Of a stretch of 64,000 nucleotides of DNA, positions 27,640-37,025 are shown one piece after another. Origin of the DNA: Roseicyclus marinus (GTDB lineage Bacteria > Pseudomonadota > Alphaproteobacteria > Rhodobacterales > Rhodobacteraceae); the NCBI RefSeq assembly GCF_036322625.1, contig NZ_AP027266.1:1181001-1245000 (forward strand), in the 5' to 3' direction. A program made the position numbers and the translations under genes. The notes below the pieces were generated by a model that ran no database searches, was not told the DNA's origin, and saw only the letters and a program-made list of their open reading frames with translations. Every line of letters begins with the position of its first letter. Positions within the stretch are counted from its first letter, which is position 1.

Positions 27640-27773
27640 CGGCATTCCTTTTGCGGTCACGCGATATTTGACCTAGGCCAGCACTTCGCCGCTGGCAAGA
27701 CTTGTGGCGCGGCGAGCGGGCGGCTAGACCCGGGGTCCGAGTTTGCCCCGATTGCGAGAGCGCGAGAGATCCG

Positions 27774-28049
27774 ATGGACATGACACAAGCCCCGACCGCC
27801 GACCGCCCCGACAGCTACAACGTGACCGCCGACGAGCTGCGCCAGTTCATCGAGCGCTACGAGCGGCTGGAGGCGGAGAAAAAGGACATCGCCGATGCGC
27901 AGAAAGAGGTGATGGCCGAGGCCAAGGGGCGCGGCTATGACACCAAGATCATGCGCAAGGTGATCGCGCTGAGAAAGCGCCAGCCCGACGACATCGCCGA
28001 GGAGGAAGCGATCCTCGAGATGTACAAGGAAGCGCTGGGGATGCGCTGA
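27774..28049 (+). CDS. gapR: GapR/DUF2312 family nucleoid-associated protein
   Basis: A 91-residue DUF2312 (UPF0335) protein with the family core [20 protein letters not shown] and [16 protein letters not shown]. In Caulobacter the family member GapR binds AT-rich and overtwisted DNA ahead of replication and transcription forks. The long helix and basic [12 protein letters not shown] segment fit the DNA-clamping fold. ATG 27774 or 27780 are both possible; GAGAGA precedes the first. It converges on the next gene with a 12-base gap. Confidence 0.9.
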   Translation: MDMTQAPTADRPDSYNVTADELRQFIERYERLEAEKKDIADAQKEVMAEAKGRGYDTKIMRKVIALRKRQPDDIAEEEAILEMYKEALGMR

Positions 28050-28061
28050 AGCACCGATCCG

Positions 28062-28937
28062 TCAGGGCGCAAGCAGCGTGACGCCCGGAATGCGGGCGAT
28101 CTCGGCCATGTCGTCTTCGTAGGCGAGGGTCAGGGTTTCGATCAGCTCGGGCGTCCAGCCGGGCAGGTCGAGTTCTTCCTCGATCGCGGTTTCGAGCGCG
28201 TATCGCCCGAGAAAGGCGCTGACGATCCGGCGACGCTGGATCTCGGATTGGGCGGGATTGTCGGCAAGGTAGCGCTGCAGGCGTTTGAAGCCCGTGGGCT
28301 CCATGATGGTTTCGATCAGGTCATCGACCCCCTGCAGCGGGTAGTCATGGGGCGTGTCGGTGATCTCGTGCAGGAGCTGACCCCACAAAAGCGGCGTATC
28401 CTCGTTGCACCAGACGGTGACGGGCACGTCGGGATGGGCCATGCGCAGGCGGCGCAGCATCTCGGACCATGTCGCGGCATGGGGCTGCATGTTCTGGGTG
28501 AATTCGGTGAAATCGGTGAATTTGGACGCGTCGAACAGCGCCGGGATCAGGGTCGCGGGGTCGCGCATGGCGAGGAAGATCTCGGGGCTGGCGGAGGGGA
28601 AGAGACCCCGCAGCGCCGCCACCTGTCGCTCGATCATCGGCCAGATCTGGGGCCCCGTGACGACAAGCCGGGGGATCGAGACCAGAAGCGCATCGGAAAA
28701 GATCAGCCGCTCGACCTCGTGGTCCTCGATGATGGCGTCAAGGAGCGCATCCTCGACATCGGGGCTGGCGACCCGGCCCTTGAGCGCGCGCACCGTGTCG
28801 CGCAGGAGCGGGCGGTAGCGCGATTGCGAGGGGACGAGAATGCCGTCCTGCGCCAGCCGCGCGCGGTTCCTGGCCAAGGATTGCAGAAGAAGACCGCCAT
28901 CGGTGCAGGGCGCGCCGAGGTGAAAGACGACCTGCAT
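28062..28937 (-). CDS. sulfotransferase-like hypothetical protein
   Basis: A 291-residue protein. The N-terminus VVFHLGAPCTDGGLLLQSLA resembles the start of sulfotransferase-like P-loop proteins (HxGxxKTGTTxLQ), but the Lys-Thr-Gly-Thr core is replaced by CTDGG, so PAPS binding is doubtful. EIFLAMRDPATLIPALF matches the place where sulfotransferases keep an R-D-P phosphate-binding loop. Probably a roseobacter-conserved protein of that fold; activity is uncertain. The upstream in-frame ATG at 29084 would run through tRNA-Thr and is rejected. Confidence 0.72.
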   Translation of the reverse strand: MQVVFHLGAPCTDGGLLLQSLARNRARLAQDGILVPSQSRYRPLLRDTVRALKGRVASPDVEDALLDAIIEDHEVERLIFSDALLVSIPRLVVTGPQIWPMIERQVAALRGLFPSASPEIFLAMRDPATLIPALFDASKFTDFTEFTQNMQPHAATWSEMLRRLRMAHPDVPVTVWCNEDTPLLWGQLLHEITDTPHDYPLQGVDDLIETIMEPTGFKRLQRYLADNPAQSEIQRRRIVSAFLGRYALETAIEEELDLPGWTPELIETLTLAYEDDMAEIARIPGVTLLAP

Positions 28938-29057
28938 GTGGTGAAAGACCCTGTCCCGTTTACGCACCTTTTGGGCGGACCCTATACCGGGGCGCGGCGC
29001 GGTGCAAATCCGCCCGATCTTGCGCGGCGGCGGGCCATGGCGTATTGCGACGGGCGT

Positions 29058-29133
29058 GCCCCTATAGCTCAGCTGGTAGAGCATCTGATTTGTAATCAGA
29101 GGGTCGGGAGTTCGAGTCTCTCTGGGGGCACCA
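29058..29133 (+). tRNA. tRNA-Thr (anticodon UGU)
   Basis: A 76-base cloverleaf: acceptor GCCCCTA with TGGGGGC, discriminator A and encoded CCA, D arm GCTC/GAGC, anticodon stem TCTGA/TCAGA with loop TTTGTAA giving anticodon TGT, and T arm around GGGAGTTCGAGTCTCTC. It lies between the sulfotransferase-like gene and ugd. Confidence 0.97.
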
Positions 29134-29267
29134 TTTCCAGCCTGCCGTCCGTTCCCTGTGCGCTCGCTTGTGAGCCGGCGGCCACCTCAGGCCCCCTCCA
29201 CCCTTGAACGGCGGAGCGTTTTCGGGGACACCCTCCTCAAAACGGCAGGGACCTAGGGGCGATTTTC

Positions 29268-30593
29268 ATGCGTATCACGATGATCGGGACGGGCTATGTG
29301 GGCCTTGTGTCGGGGGTTTGTTTTTCCGATTTCGGGCATGACGTGATCTGCGTCGACAAGGACCCGCGCAAGATCGAGATGCTGAACGCAGGCCAGGTGC
29401 CGATCTACGAGCCGGGGCTCGATGCGCTGATGGCGCGCAACGTGGAGGCGGGGCGGCTGTCCTTCTCCACCGATCTGGCGGCGGCGGTGGATGGGGCGGA
29501 GGCGATCTTCATCGCTGTGGGCACGCCCACGCGGCGGGGCGATGGGCATGCCGATCTGACCTATGTGATGGCCGCGGCCGAGGATGTGGCCCGCGCGCTG
29601 ACGGGCTATGCCGTGATCGTGACGAAATCGACCGTTCCGGTGGGCACCAACCGCAAGGTCAAGCAGGTGGTGGCCAAGGCCAATCCGGGCGCGGACTTCG
29701 ATGTCGCCTCCAACCCCGAATTCCTGCGCGAGGGGGCGGCGATCGATGATTTCATGAAGCCCGACCGCGTGGTCGTGGGGGTCCAGACCGAGCGCGCGGC
29801 GCAAGTGATGGCCGAGATCTACCGCCCGCTGTTCCTGCGCGAATTTCCCATCGTCACGACCGATCTGGAATCCGCGGAGATGATCAAATACGCGGCCAAT
29901 GCGTTTCTGGCGACCAAGATCACCTTCATCAACGAGGTGGCGGCCTTGTGCGAAAAGGTCGGCGCGGATGTGAAGGAAGTGGCCAAGGGGATCGGGCTGG
30001 ATGGCCGGATCGGGAACAAGTTCCTGCATGCGGGCCCGGGCTATGGCGGGTCGTGCTTTCCCAAGGATACCACGGCCTTGGCGCGGATCGGGCAGGATCA
30101 CGCCGCGCCCCAGAGCATCGTGGAAACGGTCATCCGCGTGAATGACGCGGTGAAGCACCGGATGATCGAAAAGCTGCGCGACCTGTGCGAGGGGTCGTTC
30201 AACGGCAAGACGGTCGCGGTTCTGGGGGTGACGTTCAAGCCCAATACCGACGACATGCGCGATGCGCCGAGCCTGACGATCGTGCCCGCGCTGGTGGGCG
30301 GCGGGGCCAAGGTGCGGGTGGTCGACCCGCAGGGGCGGCGCGAGGGCGAGGGGCTGTTGCCCGGTGTGGTCTGGGCCGATGACCCCTACAAGGCGGCGCA
30401 GAATGCGGATCTCGTGGTGATCCTGACGGAATGGAACGAATTCCGGGCGCTGGATCTGAAGAAGCTGGCCCGGAAAATGGCGAGCCCGCGCATGGCCGAC
30501 CTGCGCAATATTTATTCTGTGCAGGATGCCAAGCGGGCGGGCTTTGTCGCCTATGATTGCATCGGGCGGCCGGGATTGATTCCCGAGGCCTGA
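29268..30593 (+). CDS. ugd: UDP-glucose 6-dehydrogenase
   Basis: A 441-residue enzyme that oxidises UDP-glucose to UDP-glucuronate in two NAD-dependent steps, for exopolysaccharide or LPS sugars. The N-terminal Rossmann MIGTGYVGLVSG, the catalytic Cys263 in GYGGSCFPKDT, and the C-terminal UDP-binding domain (LGVTFKPNTDDMRDAPS) are intact. It converges with galU, six bases apart, whose product makes its substrate. Related GDP-mannose dehydrogenases share the fold, but the length and motifs fit Ugd. Confidence 0.95.
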   Translation: MRITMIGTGYVGLVSGVCFSDFGHDVICVDKDPRKIEMLNAGQVPIYEPGLDALMARNVEAGRLSFSTDLAAAVDGAEAIFIAVGTPTRRGDGHADLTYVMAAAEDVARALTGYAVIVTKSTVPVGTNRKVKQVVAKANPGADFDVASNPEFLREGAAIDDFMKPDRVVVGVQTERAAQVMAEIYRPLFLREFPIVTTDLESAEMIKYAANAFLATKITFINEVAALCEKVGADVKEVAKGIGLDGRIGNKFLHAGPGYGGSCFPKDTTALARIGQDHAAPQSIVETVIRVNDAVKHRMIEKLRDLCEGSFNGKTVAVLGVTFKPNTDDMRDAPSLTIVPALVGGGAKVRVVDPQGRREGEGLLPGVVWADDPYKAAQNADLVVILTEWNEFRALDLKKLARKMASPRMADLRNIYSVQDAKRAGFVAYDCIGRPGLIPEA

Positions 30594-30599
30594 GACCCG

Positions 30600-31481
30600 T
30601 CAGGCGGCGCGCGGCGGGGCGGCGGGGCCGCGCAATTCGTCGAGGACCTCGGCGCAATCGGGGTCTTGGGCGGCAAGATGGAGGGTCGCGCGCAGCATGC
30701 CCGCCTTGGATCCGCAATCGAAGCGCTCGCCGCTGAAGCGGAAGCCCGACAGGCCCAGATTGCCCGCGCCGCGCGCGATGGCATCGGTCAGCTGGATCTC
30801 GCCGCCCGCGCCGGGGGTCTGGGTCGCGAGCGCCTCGAAGATCGCGGCATCGAGGATGTAGCGCCCCACCACCGCATCGCGGGAGGGGGCATCGGCGGGC
30901 TTGGGTTTTTCGACCATGCCATCCGCGTGCAGCGTCGCGCCGTCGCGGCCCGTGACGGAGAGGATGCCGTATTTCGACACGTCGTCGCGGTCGACCTGCA
31001 TGGTGGCGACCATGTGGCCGCCCCGGTAGCCCGCCACCATTTCGGGCAGGCAGGGTGCCCCGAGGATCAGGTCATCGGGCAAGATCACGGCCACCGGTCC
31101 GGGCCGGACATGGTCGCGCGCGCAGAGCACCGCGTGCCCAAGGCCCAGCGGTTGGGGCTGCATGGTGAAGATCACGTCATCCTCCACCGGGCAGAGGGCG
31201 GCATCGCGCAGCGCCTCGGCCAGATCGGCCTTGCCGCGCGACCTGAGTTCGGCGCGCAGGCGGGCGTCATCCATCACGTGGCGCTCGATGGCGGATTTGG
31301 AGGGGTGGCTGACGAAGATCATCCGCTCGATCCCCGCCGCCTGCGCCTCGTCGATGGCGTATTGGATCAGGGGCGTGTCGAGCACCGGCAAGAGTTCCTT
31401 TGGCGTCGCCTTGGTCGCGGGAAGGAAGCGGGTTCCCAGACCTGCGACGGGAAAGATGGCGGTGCGGACAGGGGATGTCAT
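30600..31481 (-). CDS. galU: UTP-glucose-1-phosphate uridylyltransferase
   Basis: A 293-residue GalU that makes UDP-glucose from UTP and glucose-1-phosphate. FPVAGLGTRFLPATKATPKE is the nucleotide-binding start; PDDLIL and VEKPKP mark the active site. ATG 31481 follows AGGAGA by 8 bases; in-frame ATGs at 31502 and 31517 lack such a site. Its promoter (TTGACA/TATCCT) is visible at 31524-31551. The UDP-glucose feeds ugd next door and glycan synthesis. Confidence 0.95.
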   Translation of the reverse strand: MTSPVRTAIFPVAGLGTRFLPATKATPKELLPVLDTPLIQYAIDEAQAAGIERMIFVSHPSKSAIERHVMDDARLRAELRSRGKADLAEALRDAALCPVEDDVIFTMQPQPLGLGHAVLCARDHVRPGPVAVILPDDLILGAPCLPEMVAGYRGGHMVATMQVDRDDVSKYGILSVTGRDGATLHADGMVEKPKPADAPSRDAVVGRYILDAAIFEALATQTPGAGGEIQLTDAIARGAGNLGLSGFRFSGERFDCGSKAGMLRATLHLAAQDPDCAEVLDELRGPAAPPRAA

Positions 31482-31523
31482 GGCGAATGTCTCCTTGTTC
31501 ATCTGGTCACGCTGCATCGCAGA

Positions 31524-31551
31524 AGGATAGCGGATTGCGCGGCAGTGTCAA
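31524..31551 (-). promoter_or_regulatory. sigma-70 type promoter of galU
   Basis: Read on the minus strand, a consensus -35 TTGACA (31546-31551) is followed after 16 bases by -10 TATCCT (31524-31529). Transcription would start about 35 bases before the galU ATG. The upstream DNA is A/T-rich (runs of A and T at 31550-31566), which would help an UP-element-like contact. Confidence 0.6.
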
Positions 31552-31816
31552 AAAACGACAAAAAATAGTCGCTTTTGATTTATCTTGCTGCGCAGATCGC
31601 GGGCGATGTGCTGAAATTGCCAGCAGTTGGGGCCGTTTTGGGCATTCCGCGCCCCGGTGCGAGCGTCGCTTTTGCGCGCTTTCGCAGATGCGGCATTGAT
31701 TTTCCGGCTCAGAAATATAACATTTACGACACGCAAAGACTGTTAACGACATTCCCCGGCAGGTTTCGGACCCGCCGGACCCGCCAAAGCGTCCCGTTCC
31801 GAACCTTGGAGGTTCC
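31552..31816. other. AT-rich divergent region between galU and gpsA
   Basis: About 265 bp without a gene, less GC-rich than the surroundings, between the divergent galU and gpsA. It must hold the promoter of the gpsA-ggpP-ggpS operon. TATAAC at 31716-31721 is a possible -10, with TTGATT at 31696, but the 14-base spacer is too short for a standard sigma-70 promoter, so a different sigma factor or an activator may be involved. Confidence 0.4.
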
Positions 31817-32959
31817 ATGCGACATCAACCCCTGTCCGGCGATCCGCTCCCGTCTCATGCGCACCGTTATCGCAGCGCTGCTGTCATCGGGGCGGGGTCA
31901 TGGGGCACGGCGCTGGCGGCGACCCTGGCCGGGGCCGGGGTGCGGACGCAGCTTTGGGGGCGCGACCGTGCGGTGATCGACACGATCAACCGGACCGGAC
32001 AAAGCCCCGATTTCCTGCCCGGTGTCGATCTGCCCGAGGGTGTTCTGGGCGCCCATGCGCTGGCCGATGCGCTGGCCGGGGTGGAGGTTGCGCTGATCGT
32101 CGTCCCCTCGCGCTCGGTCCGGTCGGTCGCGCGGGCCGTGGCCGAACATGCAGCGCCCGATCTGCCGGTGGCGGTCTGCGCCAAGGGGATCGAGGCGGAA
32201 ACGGGTCTCTTGATGACGCAGGTGGCCGAGGAGGAACTGGGCCGCCGCCCGGTCGGCTGTGTATCGGGGCCGACCTTTGCCGTGGAAACGGCGCTTGGCC
32301 ATCCGACGGCGGCGACGGTGGCCTTTCCCTTTACCTATGCCGACCGGCTGAACCCCGCGACAAGCCCCGCCGTGCGGTTGGCGCTGTCGCTGTCGACGGA
32401 AAGCTTCCGCGCTTACGTCTCGGATGACCTGGTGGGCGTGGAAATCGGCGGCGCGTTGAAGAACGTCATCGCCATCGCCTGCGGGATGATGACCGGCGCG
32501 GGCTTTGCCGAGAACACGCGCGCGGCGCTGATCACGCGCGGCCTGGACGAGATGAAGCGGCTGGCCGAGGCGCTGGGGGGGCGGCGCGAGACGGTCACCG
32601 GATTGTCGGGCGTGGGCGATCTGACGCTGACCTGTTCCAGCCCGACCTCGCGCAACATGGCGCTTGGGCTGCAATTGGGCCGGGGCGTTCCGCGCGCGGC
32701 CTGTTTCGACGGTGCGCCCGTCGTGGTCGAGGGGGAGGTGAATGCCACCTCGGTCACCGATCTGGCGCGCCGGCTTGGGGTGGACCTGCCGATCTGCGAG
32801 ACGGTCCGGTCCATCCTGCATGAAGGCCGCCCCTTGGGCGAGGCCTTTGCCGCGCTTTGGGCCCGGCCCATCGAGGCCGAACCCCGCGCCATGGACCTGT
32901 CGTTTTCGCATCCCGCGACCGACAAGGATATCGCAACACTTGCAGAAAGGATCGCATGA
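31817..32959 (+). CDS. gpsA: NAD(P)-dependent glycerol-3-phosphate dehydrogenase
   Basis: A 380-residue GpsA that reduces dihydroxyacetone phosphate to sn-glycerol-3-phosphate. The NAD-binding AVIGAGSWGTALA, the catalytic-Lys region GGALKNVIAIACG and NTRAALITRGLDEM are intact. It is about 40-50 residues longer than the usual 330, with an N-terminal lead of 20 residues and a longer C-terminus (AMDLSFSHPATDKDIATL). TGGAGG precedes the ATG. The stop overlaps the ggpP start (ATGA), and the operon uses its product: glycerol-3-phosphate is the acceptor of GgpS. So this is likely a pathway-dedicated copy, and another gpsA may exist for lipids; that is inference. Confidence 0.92.
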   Translation: MRHQPLSGDPLPSHAHRYRSAAVIGAGSWGTALAATLAGAGVRTQLWGRDRAVIDTINRTGQSPDFLPGVDLPEGVLGAHALADALAGVEVALIVVPSRSVRSVARAVAEHAAPDLPVAVCAKGIEAETGLLMTQVAEEELGRRPVGCVSGPTFAVETALGHPTAATVAFPFTYADRLNPATSPAVRLALSLSTESFRAYVSDDLVGVEIGGALKNVIAIACGMMTGAGFAENTRAALITRGLDEMKRLAEALGGRRETVTGLSGVGDLTLTCSSPTSRNMALGLQLGRGVPRAACFDGAPVVVEGEVNATSVTDLARRLGVDLPICETVRSILHEGRPLGEAFAALWARPIEAEPRAMDLSFSHPATDKDIATLAERIA

Positions 32960-33726
32960 CCCGTCACGAAACCTTCCCGACCAAATCCATTGCGGACAAG
33001 GATTTTGTCCTTGCCACCGATCTTGACGGCACCTTTCTCGGGGGCACCGAGGCGGAGCGTCGTCAATTCTACGATTGGATCGAGGGGACGCGCGCGCGCG
33101 TCGGCCTGATCTTCGTCACCGGGCGCGACCCGGGCTATGTGCGCGAACTGACGCGCAAGCGCCGTGTGCCCAAGCCCGATTTCGTCGTGGGCGACGTGGG
33201 GACCACGATCGCCGAGGTGGACGAGGATCATTTCCTTACCCCCATCCCCGAGCTCGAGGCCGAGATCGAGAAAGCCTGGAACAATGCGGGGATGCGGGTG
33301 CAGGCCGCGTTGCAGGGGGTAGGCGGGCTGCGGCTGCAATCCACCGGGTTCCGACATCGGGTGAGCTACGACATGGACCCCGACAGGTTCGAGGCCCGCG
33401 CGCTCGATATCGTGGCGGGGCTGGGGCTGGATGCGCTGGTGTCGGACAACCGGTTTTTCGACGTGCTGCCCAAGGATGTGAGCAAGGGGCCGTCGCTGTT
33501 GCGGCTTCTGACGCATCTGGGCGTGGACAGCCGCAAGGTGCTGGTGGCGGGCGATACGCTCAACGATCTGTCGATGCTGGCGATGGGTCTGCCCGCCGTG
33601 GCGGTCGGCAATTCGGAACCTGCGTTGCTGGAGCGGGTGGCGGAGCTGCCCCATGTCCATGCCGCGCGGCAGGCCGGCGTGGCGGGCATTGCCGAGGCGA
33701 TCTTGCACCACAAGCTGTTGGCCTGA
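32956..33726 (+). CDS. HAD-IIB phosphatase, probable glucosylglycerol-phosphate phosphatase
   Basis: A 256-residue HAD superfamily hydrolase of the sucrose/trehalose-phosphate phosphatase type. Motif I is DLDGTFLGG, the cap domain spans about residues 90-180, and motif IV is GDTLNDLSM. It sits between gpsA and ggpS with an ATGA overlap upstream and 12 bases downstream. In some gammaproteobacteria a HAD domain like this is fused to the N-terminus of GgpS (GgpPS), the same order as here, so dephosphorylation of glucosylglycerol phosphate is the best reading. The symbol ggpP would apply if confirmed. Confidence 0.85.
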   Translation: MTRHETFPTKSIADKDFVLATDLDGTFLGGTEAERRQFYDWIEGTRARVGLIFVTGRDPGYVRELTRKRRVPKPDFVVGDVGTTIAEVDEDHFLTPIPELEAEIEKAWNNAGMRVQAALQGVGGLRLQSTGFRHRVSYDMDPDRFEARALDIVAGLGLDALVSDNRFFDVLPKDVSKGPSLLRLLTHLGVDSRKVLVAGDTLNDLSMLAMGLPAVAVGNSEPALLERVAELPHVHAARQAGVAGIAEAILHHKLLA

Positions 33727-33738
33727 GGGGGGCGGATC

Positions 33739-35223
33739 ATGGCATCGGATCTCGTCATCGTCTACCATCGTCAACCCTATGAAGAGGTTGAAGAAAACGG
33801 CAAGATCGTCTTTCGCGAGAACAAGAGCCCCAATGGCATCGTGCCGACGCTCAAGGGATTTTTCGGTTCGGTGAACCACGGCGCCTGGGTGGCGTGGAAA
33901 CTGGCCGAGGACCCGGCAAACCCGGGCTTTGAGCAGCGGGTCGAGATCGACGACGCCCATGGGCGCTACACGGTTTCCCGCCTGCCGCTGACCGAGCATC
34001 AGGTGCGGGAATTCTACCATGTTTCGTCGAAGGAGGCGTTCTGGCCGATCCTGCATTCCTTCAAGGAGCGCTACAATTACGACCCCGTGGACTGGGAGAA
34101 TTTCCAGGACGTGAACCGGCGTTTCGCCCAAGCCGCCGCCGAGGAAGCGGCGGAGGGCGCGCTGGTCTGGGTGCATGATTACAACCTGTGGCTCGTGCCC
34201 GGCTACCTGCGCGCGATCCGTCCCGATCTGCGCATCGCCTTTACCCATCACACGCCCTTTCCCTCGGCGGACATGTTCAACGTGCTGCCCTGGCGCAAGC
34301 AGATCGTGGAAAGCCTGTTGGCCTGCGACGACGTGGGCTTTCATATCCCGCGCTATGCGGCGAATTTCGTGTCGGTCGTGCGCAGCCTGTTCGACGTGGA
34401 GGTCTCGCCCCCGATCCGCGCGCCCGACAAGTGGTTCACCGAAGGCACGGCCCTGACCGAACGTGTGATGCGCGAGACGATCACCCATGAGGGCCATGAG
34501 ACGGGCGTCAGCATCTGCCCCCTGGGCGTGGCGACGGAATTCATCGAGACCCGCGCCCGCCGCCCCGAGACCGAGGCGCGCGTCAAGGAGATCTGGCAGG
34601 ATCTGGGCCCGGCCAAGCTGATCCTGTCGGTCGGGCGCACCGATTACACCAAGGGCGGCGCGCAGCAATTGCAGAGCTTCGAGCGGGTGCTGGAGGCCAA
34701 ACCCGATCTGCGCGGGCGGGTGCGGTTGATGCATGTTTCGGTGTCGGCCAACCGCAACATGTCCTCCTACGAGGATATCCAGACCGAGATCGAACAGATC
34801 GCGGGGCGGATCAACGGGCGGTTCGGCACGCTGGAATGGCAGCCCGTGGCGCTGATTTCGCGCGCGATCCCCTTTGATGAGCTGGTGTCCTATTACCGGG
34901 CGGCGGATGTGGCCTGGATCACGCCGCTTGCGGATGGGATGAACCTTGTGTGCAAGGAATTCGTCGCATCCCGCGTGGATGGCGAGGGGGTTCTGGTCCT
35001 GTCGGAATTCGCGGGCGCGGCGGTGGAATTGAGCGACGCGCTGATCGTCAATCCGTTCTCCAACCGGGCGATGGACCGGGGCATCTTGCAGGCGCTCGAG
35101 ATGGACGGAATGGAGCGGCGTCACCGGATGGAGCGCTTGCGCAAGGCCGTGGCCGAGAACGATCTGAGTCACTGGGGTCCGGGGCGGTTGCAGGTCGGGG
35201 CAGGGCCCAAGCGCGCGGCCTGA
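33739..35223 (+). CDS. ggpS: glucosylglycerol-phosphate synthase (GT20 family)
   Basis: A 494-residue GT20 enzyme that joins glucose from ADP-glucose to glycerol-3-phosphate. It follows the cyanobacterial GgpS pattern rather than trehalose-phosphate synthase OtsA: VIVYHRQPYEEV, KSPNGIVPTLKGFF, FYHVSSKEAFWPILHSF and VWVHDYNLWLVP, then HHTPFPSADMFNVLPWR and TPLADGMNLVCKEF. The dephosphorylated product glucosylglycerol is a compatible solute for salt stress. Last gene of the gpsA-ggpP-ggpS operon; a terminator follows. OtsA activity is the main alternative. Confidence 0.9.
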   Translation: MASDLVIVYHRQPYEEVEENGKIVFRENKSPNGIVPTLKGFFGSVNHGAWVAWKLAEDPANPGFEQRVEIDDAHGRYTVSRLPLTEHQVREFYHVSSKEAFWPILHSFKERYNYDPVDWENFQDVNRRFAQAAAEEAAEGALVWVHDYNLWLVPGYLRAIRPDLRIAFTHHTPFPSADMFNVLPWRKQIVESLLACDDVGFHIPRYAANFVSVVRSLFDVEVSPPIRAPDKWFTEGTALTERVMRETITHEGHETGVSICPLGVATEFIETRARRPETEARVKEIWQDLGPAKLILSVGRTDYTKGGAQQLQSFERVLEAKPDLRGRVRLMHVSVSANRNMSSYEDIQTEIEQIAGRINGRFGTLEWQPVALISRAIPFDELVSYYRAADVAWITPLADGMNLVCKEFVASRVDGEGVLVLSEFAGAAVELSDALIVNPFSNRAMDRGILQALEMDGMERRHRMERLRKAVAENDLSHWGPGRLQVGAGPKRAA

Positions 35224-35246
35224 CACGCTGGCGTTCGCGGGAAAAC

Positions 35247-35279
35247 CTGCGGTTTTTCCGGTCGCAGAACCGCAGTTTT
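35247..35279 (+). terminator. probable rho-independent terminator after ggpS
   Basis: An 8-bp stem CTGCGGTT with AACCGCAG, loop of 13 bases, followed by TTTT. A competing smaller hairpin (GGAAAACC with GGTTTTTCC) overlaps it. It lies 24 bases after the ggpS stop. Confidence 0.55.
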
Positions 35280-35432
35280 GCGTCAGAGCCGGGGCAGGGC
35301 ATGCGGAGCGCCGGGATTCGGCTTGCAGTGCCCGGCCCGCAACCCTAGAAGGGCGCAAATTTCGTGACGCCATCGGGTTGTCCCGGGTCGCAGGATGCTG
35401 CCCGGTCCGGCCCCGACTTTCGTGAGGATGCG

Positions 35433-36758
35433 ATGCAGATCACCGAGACCTTGGCCGAGGGCCTCAAGCGCGAATACCAGATCACCATCACCGGGGCCGA
35501 TCTTGACGCCCGCGTGAGCGAGAAGCTGGAAGAGGCGCGGCCCGAAGTGGCAATGAAGGGCTTCCGCAAGGGCAAGGTCCCGATGGCGCTTCTGCGCAAG
35601 CAGTTCGGCCCCCGTCTTTTGGGCGAAGCGATGCAGGAAGCCGTCGATGGCGCGATGCAGGACCATCTGACCGCCAGCGGCGACCGTCCGGCGATGCAGC
35701 CCGACGTCAAGATGATCAACGAGAACTGGAAGGAAGGCGACGATATCGTCGTTTCCATGTCCTACGAAAAGCTGCCCGAGATCCCCGCGATCGACTTCAA
35801 GGCCGTGAAGCTGGAAAAGCTCGTCGCCAAGCCGTCGGATGCCGATATCGACGAGGCGCTCAAGAACCTCGCCGAGAATGCGCAGAATTTCGAGACCAAG
35901 AAGGGCAAGGCCGCCGATGGCGACCAGGTCGTGATCGATTTCCTGGGCAAGCTGGATGGCGAACCCTTTGACGGCGGCGCGGCCGAGGATTACCCGCTGG
36001 TGCTGGGCTCGGGCTCCTTCATCCCCGGCTTCGAAGAGCAGCTCGTCGGCCTGAAGAAGGACGAGGAGAAGGTGATCGAAGTGACCTTCCCCGAAAGCTA
36101 TGGTGCCGAGCATCTGGCGGGCAAGGCGGTGACCTTCGACGTGACCGTCAAGGAAGTCAAAAAGCCCGTTCCGGCCGAGGTCGATGACGAGCTGGCCAAG
36201 AAATACGGTGCCGAAAGCCTCGAGGCGCTGAAGGGCCAGATTTCCGAGCGCATGGCCGCCGAATACACCGGCGCCGCGCGCCAGGTGCTCAAGCGCAGCC
36301 TGCTGGACCAACTGGACACGCTCGTGACCTTCGATCTGCCCTCGCGGCTGGTCGAGGCCGAGGCGGGTCAGATCGCGCATCAGCTGTGGCACGAGGAAAA
36401 CCCCGATGTGCACGGCCACGACCACCCCGAGATCACCCCGACCGAAGAGCACACCAAGCTGGCCGTGCGCCGCGTGAAGCTGGGCCTTCTCTTGGCCGAA
36501 CTGGGTCAGAAGAACGAGGTCAAGGTCTCCGACGCCGAGATGACGCAGGCCATCATGATGCAGGCCCGCCAGTATCCGGGCCAGGAACGCGCCTTCTTCG
36601 AGTTCATCCAGTCCAACCAGGCCGCGCAGCAGCAGATCCGCGCGCCGCTCTTCGAGGACAAGGTCGTCGACTTCATCGTCGAACTGGCCGAGGTGACGGA
36701 AAAGGAAATCACCAAGGACGATCTGAAAGCTGCGGTCGACGCGCTGGAAGACGAGTGA
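35433..36758 (+). CDS. tig: trigger factor
   Basis: A 441-residue ribosome-bound chaperone and peptidyl-prolyl isomerase. The N-terminal ribosome-binding signature is in [19 protein letters not shown], the FKBP-like isomerase domain is about residues 150-245 ([29 protein letters not shown]), and the C-terminal helical arms are complete, with a His-rich insertion ([14 protein letters not shown]) in the C-terminal part. GTGAGGA precedes ATG 35433; the upstream extension to 35364 is rejected. Confidence 0.96.
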   Translation: MQITETLAEGLKREYQITITGADLDARVSEKLEEARPEVAMKGFRKGKVPMALLRKQFGPRLLGEAMQEAVDGAMQDHLTASGDRPAMQPDVKMINENWKEGDDIVVSMSYEKLPEIPAIDFKAVKLEKLVAKPSDADIDEALKNLAENAQNFETKKGKAADGDQVVIDFLGKLDGEPFDGGAAEDYPLVLGSGSFIPGFEEQLVGLKKDEEKVIEVTFPESYGAEHLAGKAVTFDVTVKEVKKPVPAEVDDELAKKYGAESLEALKGQISERMAAEYTGAARQVLKRSLLDQLDTLVTFDLPSRLVEAEAGQIAHQLWHEENPDVHGHDHPEITPTEEHTKLAVRRVKLGLLLAELGQKNEVKVSDAEMTQAIMMQARQYPGQERAFFEFIQSNQAAQQQIRAPLFEDKVVDFIVELAEVTEKEITKDDLKAAVDALEDE

Positions 36759-36801
36759 TCCTGCCGCGCTTGCGGGCGCGACGATCCGGTTTCAAGACGA
36801 G

Positions 36802-36830
36802 AGGGGCGGCCTTTGCGGGCCGCCCTTTTC
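36802..36830 (+). terminator. rho-independent terminator after tig
   Basis: Stem GGGCGGCC with GGCCGCCC, loop TTTGCG, followed by TTTTCC; 44 bases after the tig stop. Confidence 0.85.
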
Positions 36831-37025
36831 CGTTCGGGCGGGCCATTTGCTTGCATGCGCATGGTTTTTCTAGCGCAAGCCCCGGTCCGGGCGTAAGGTT
36901 TCGGGGACGGCAGGGTCAGGTTTCCCGCAATTCCGGCGTGCACCGGGCGTGATCTAGGCTCCGCACAGTCGCGCAATGGGCCCGCAGCATGAGCAGGGCC
37001 GGAGCATCAGCTGGAGGAACATTCC

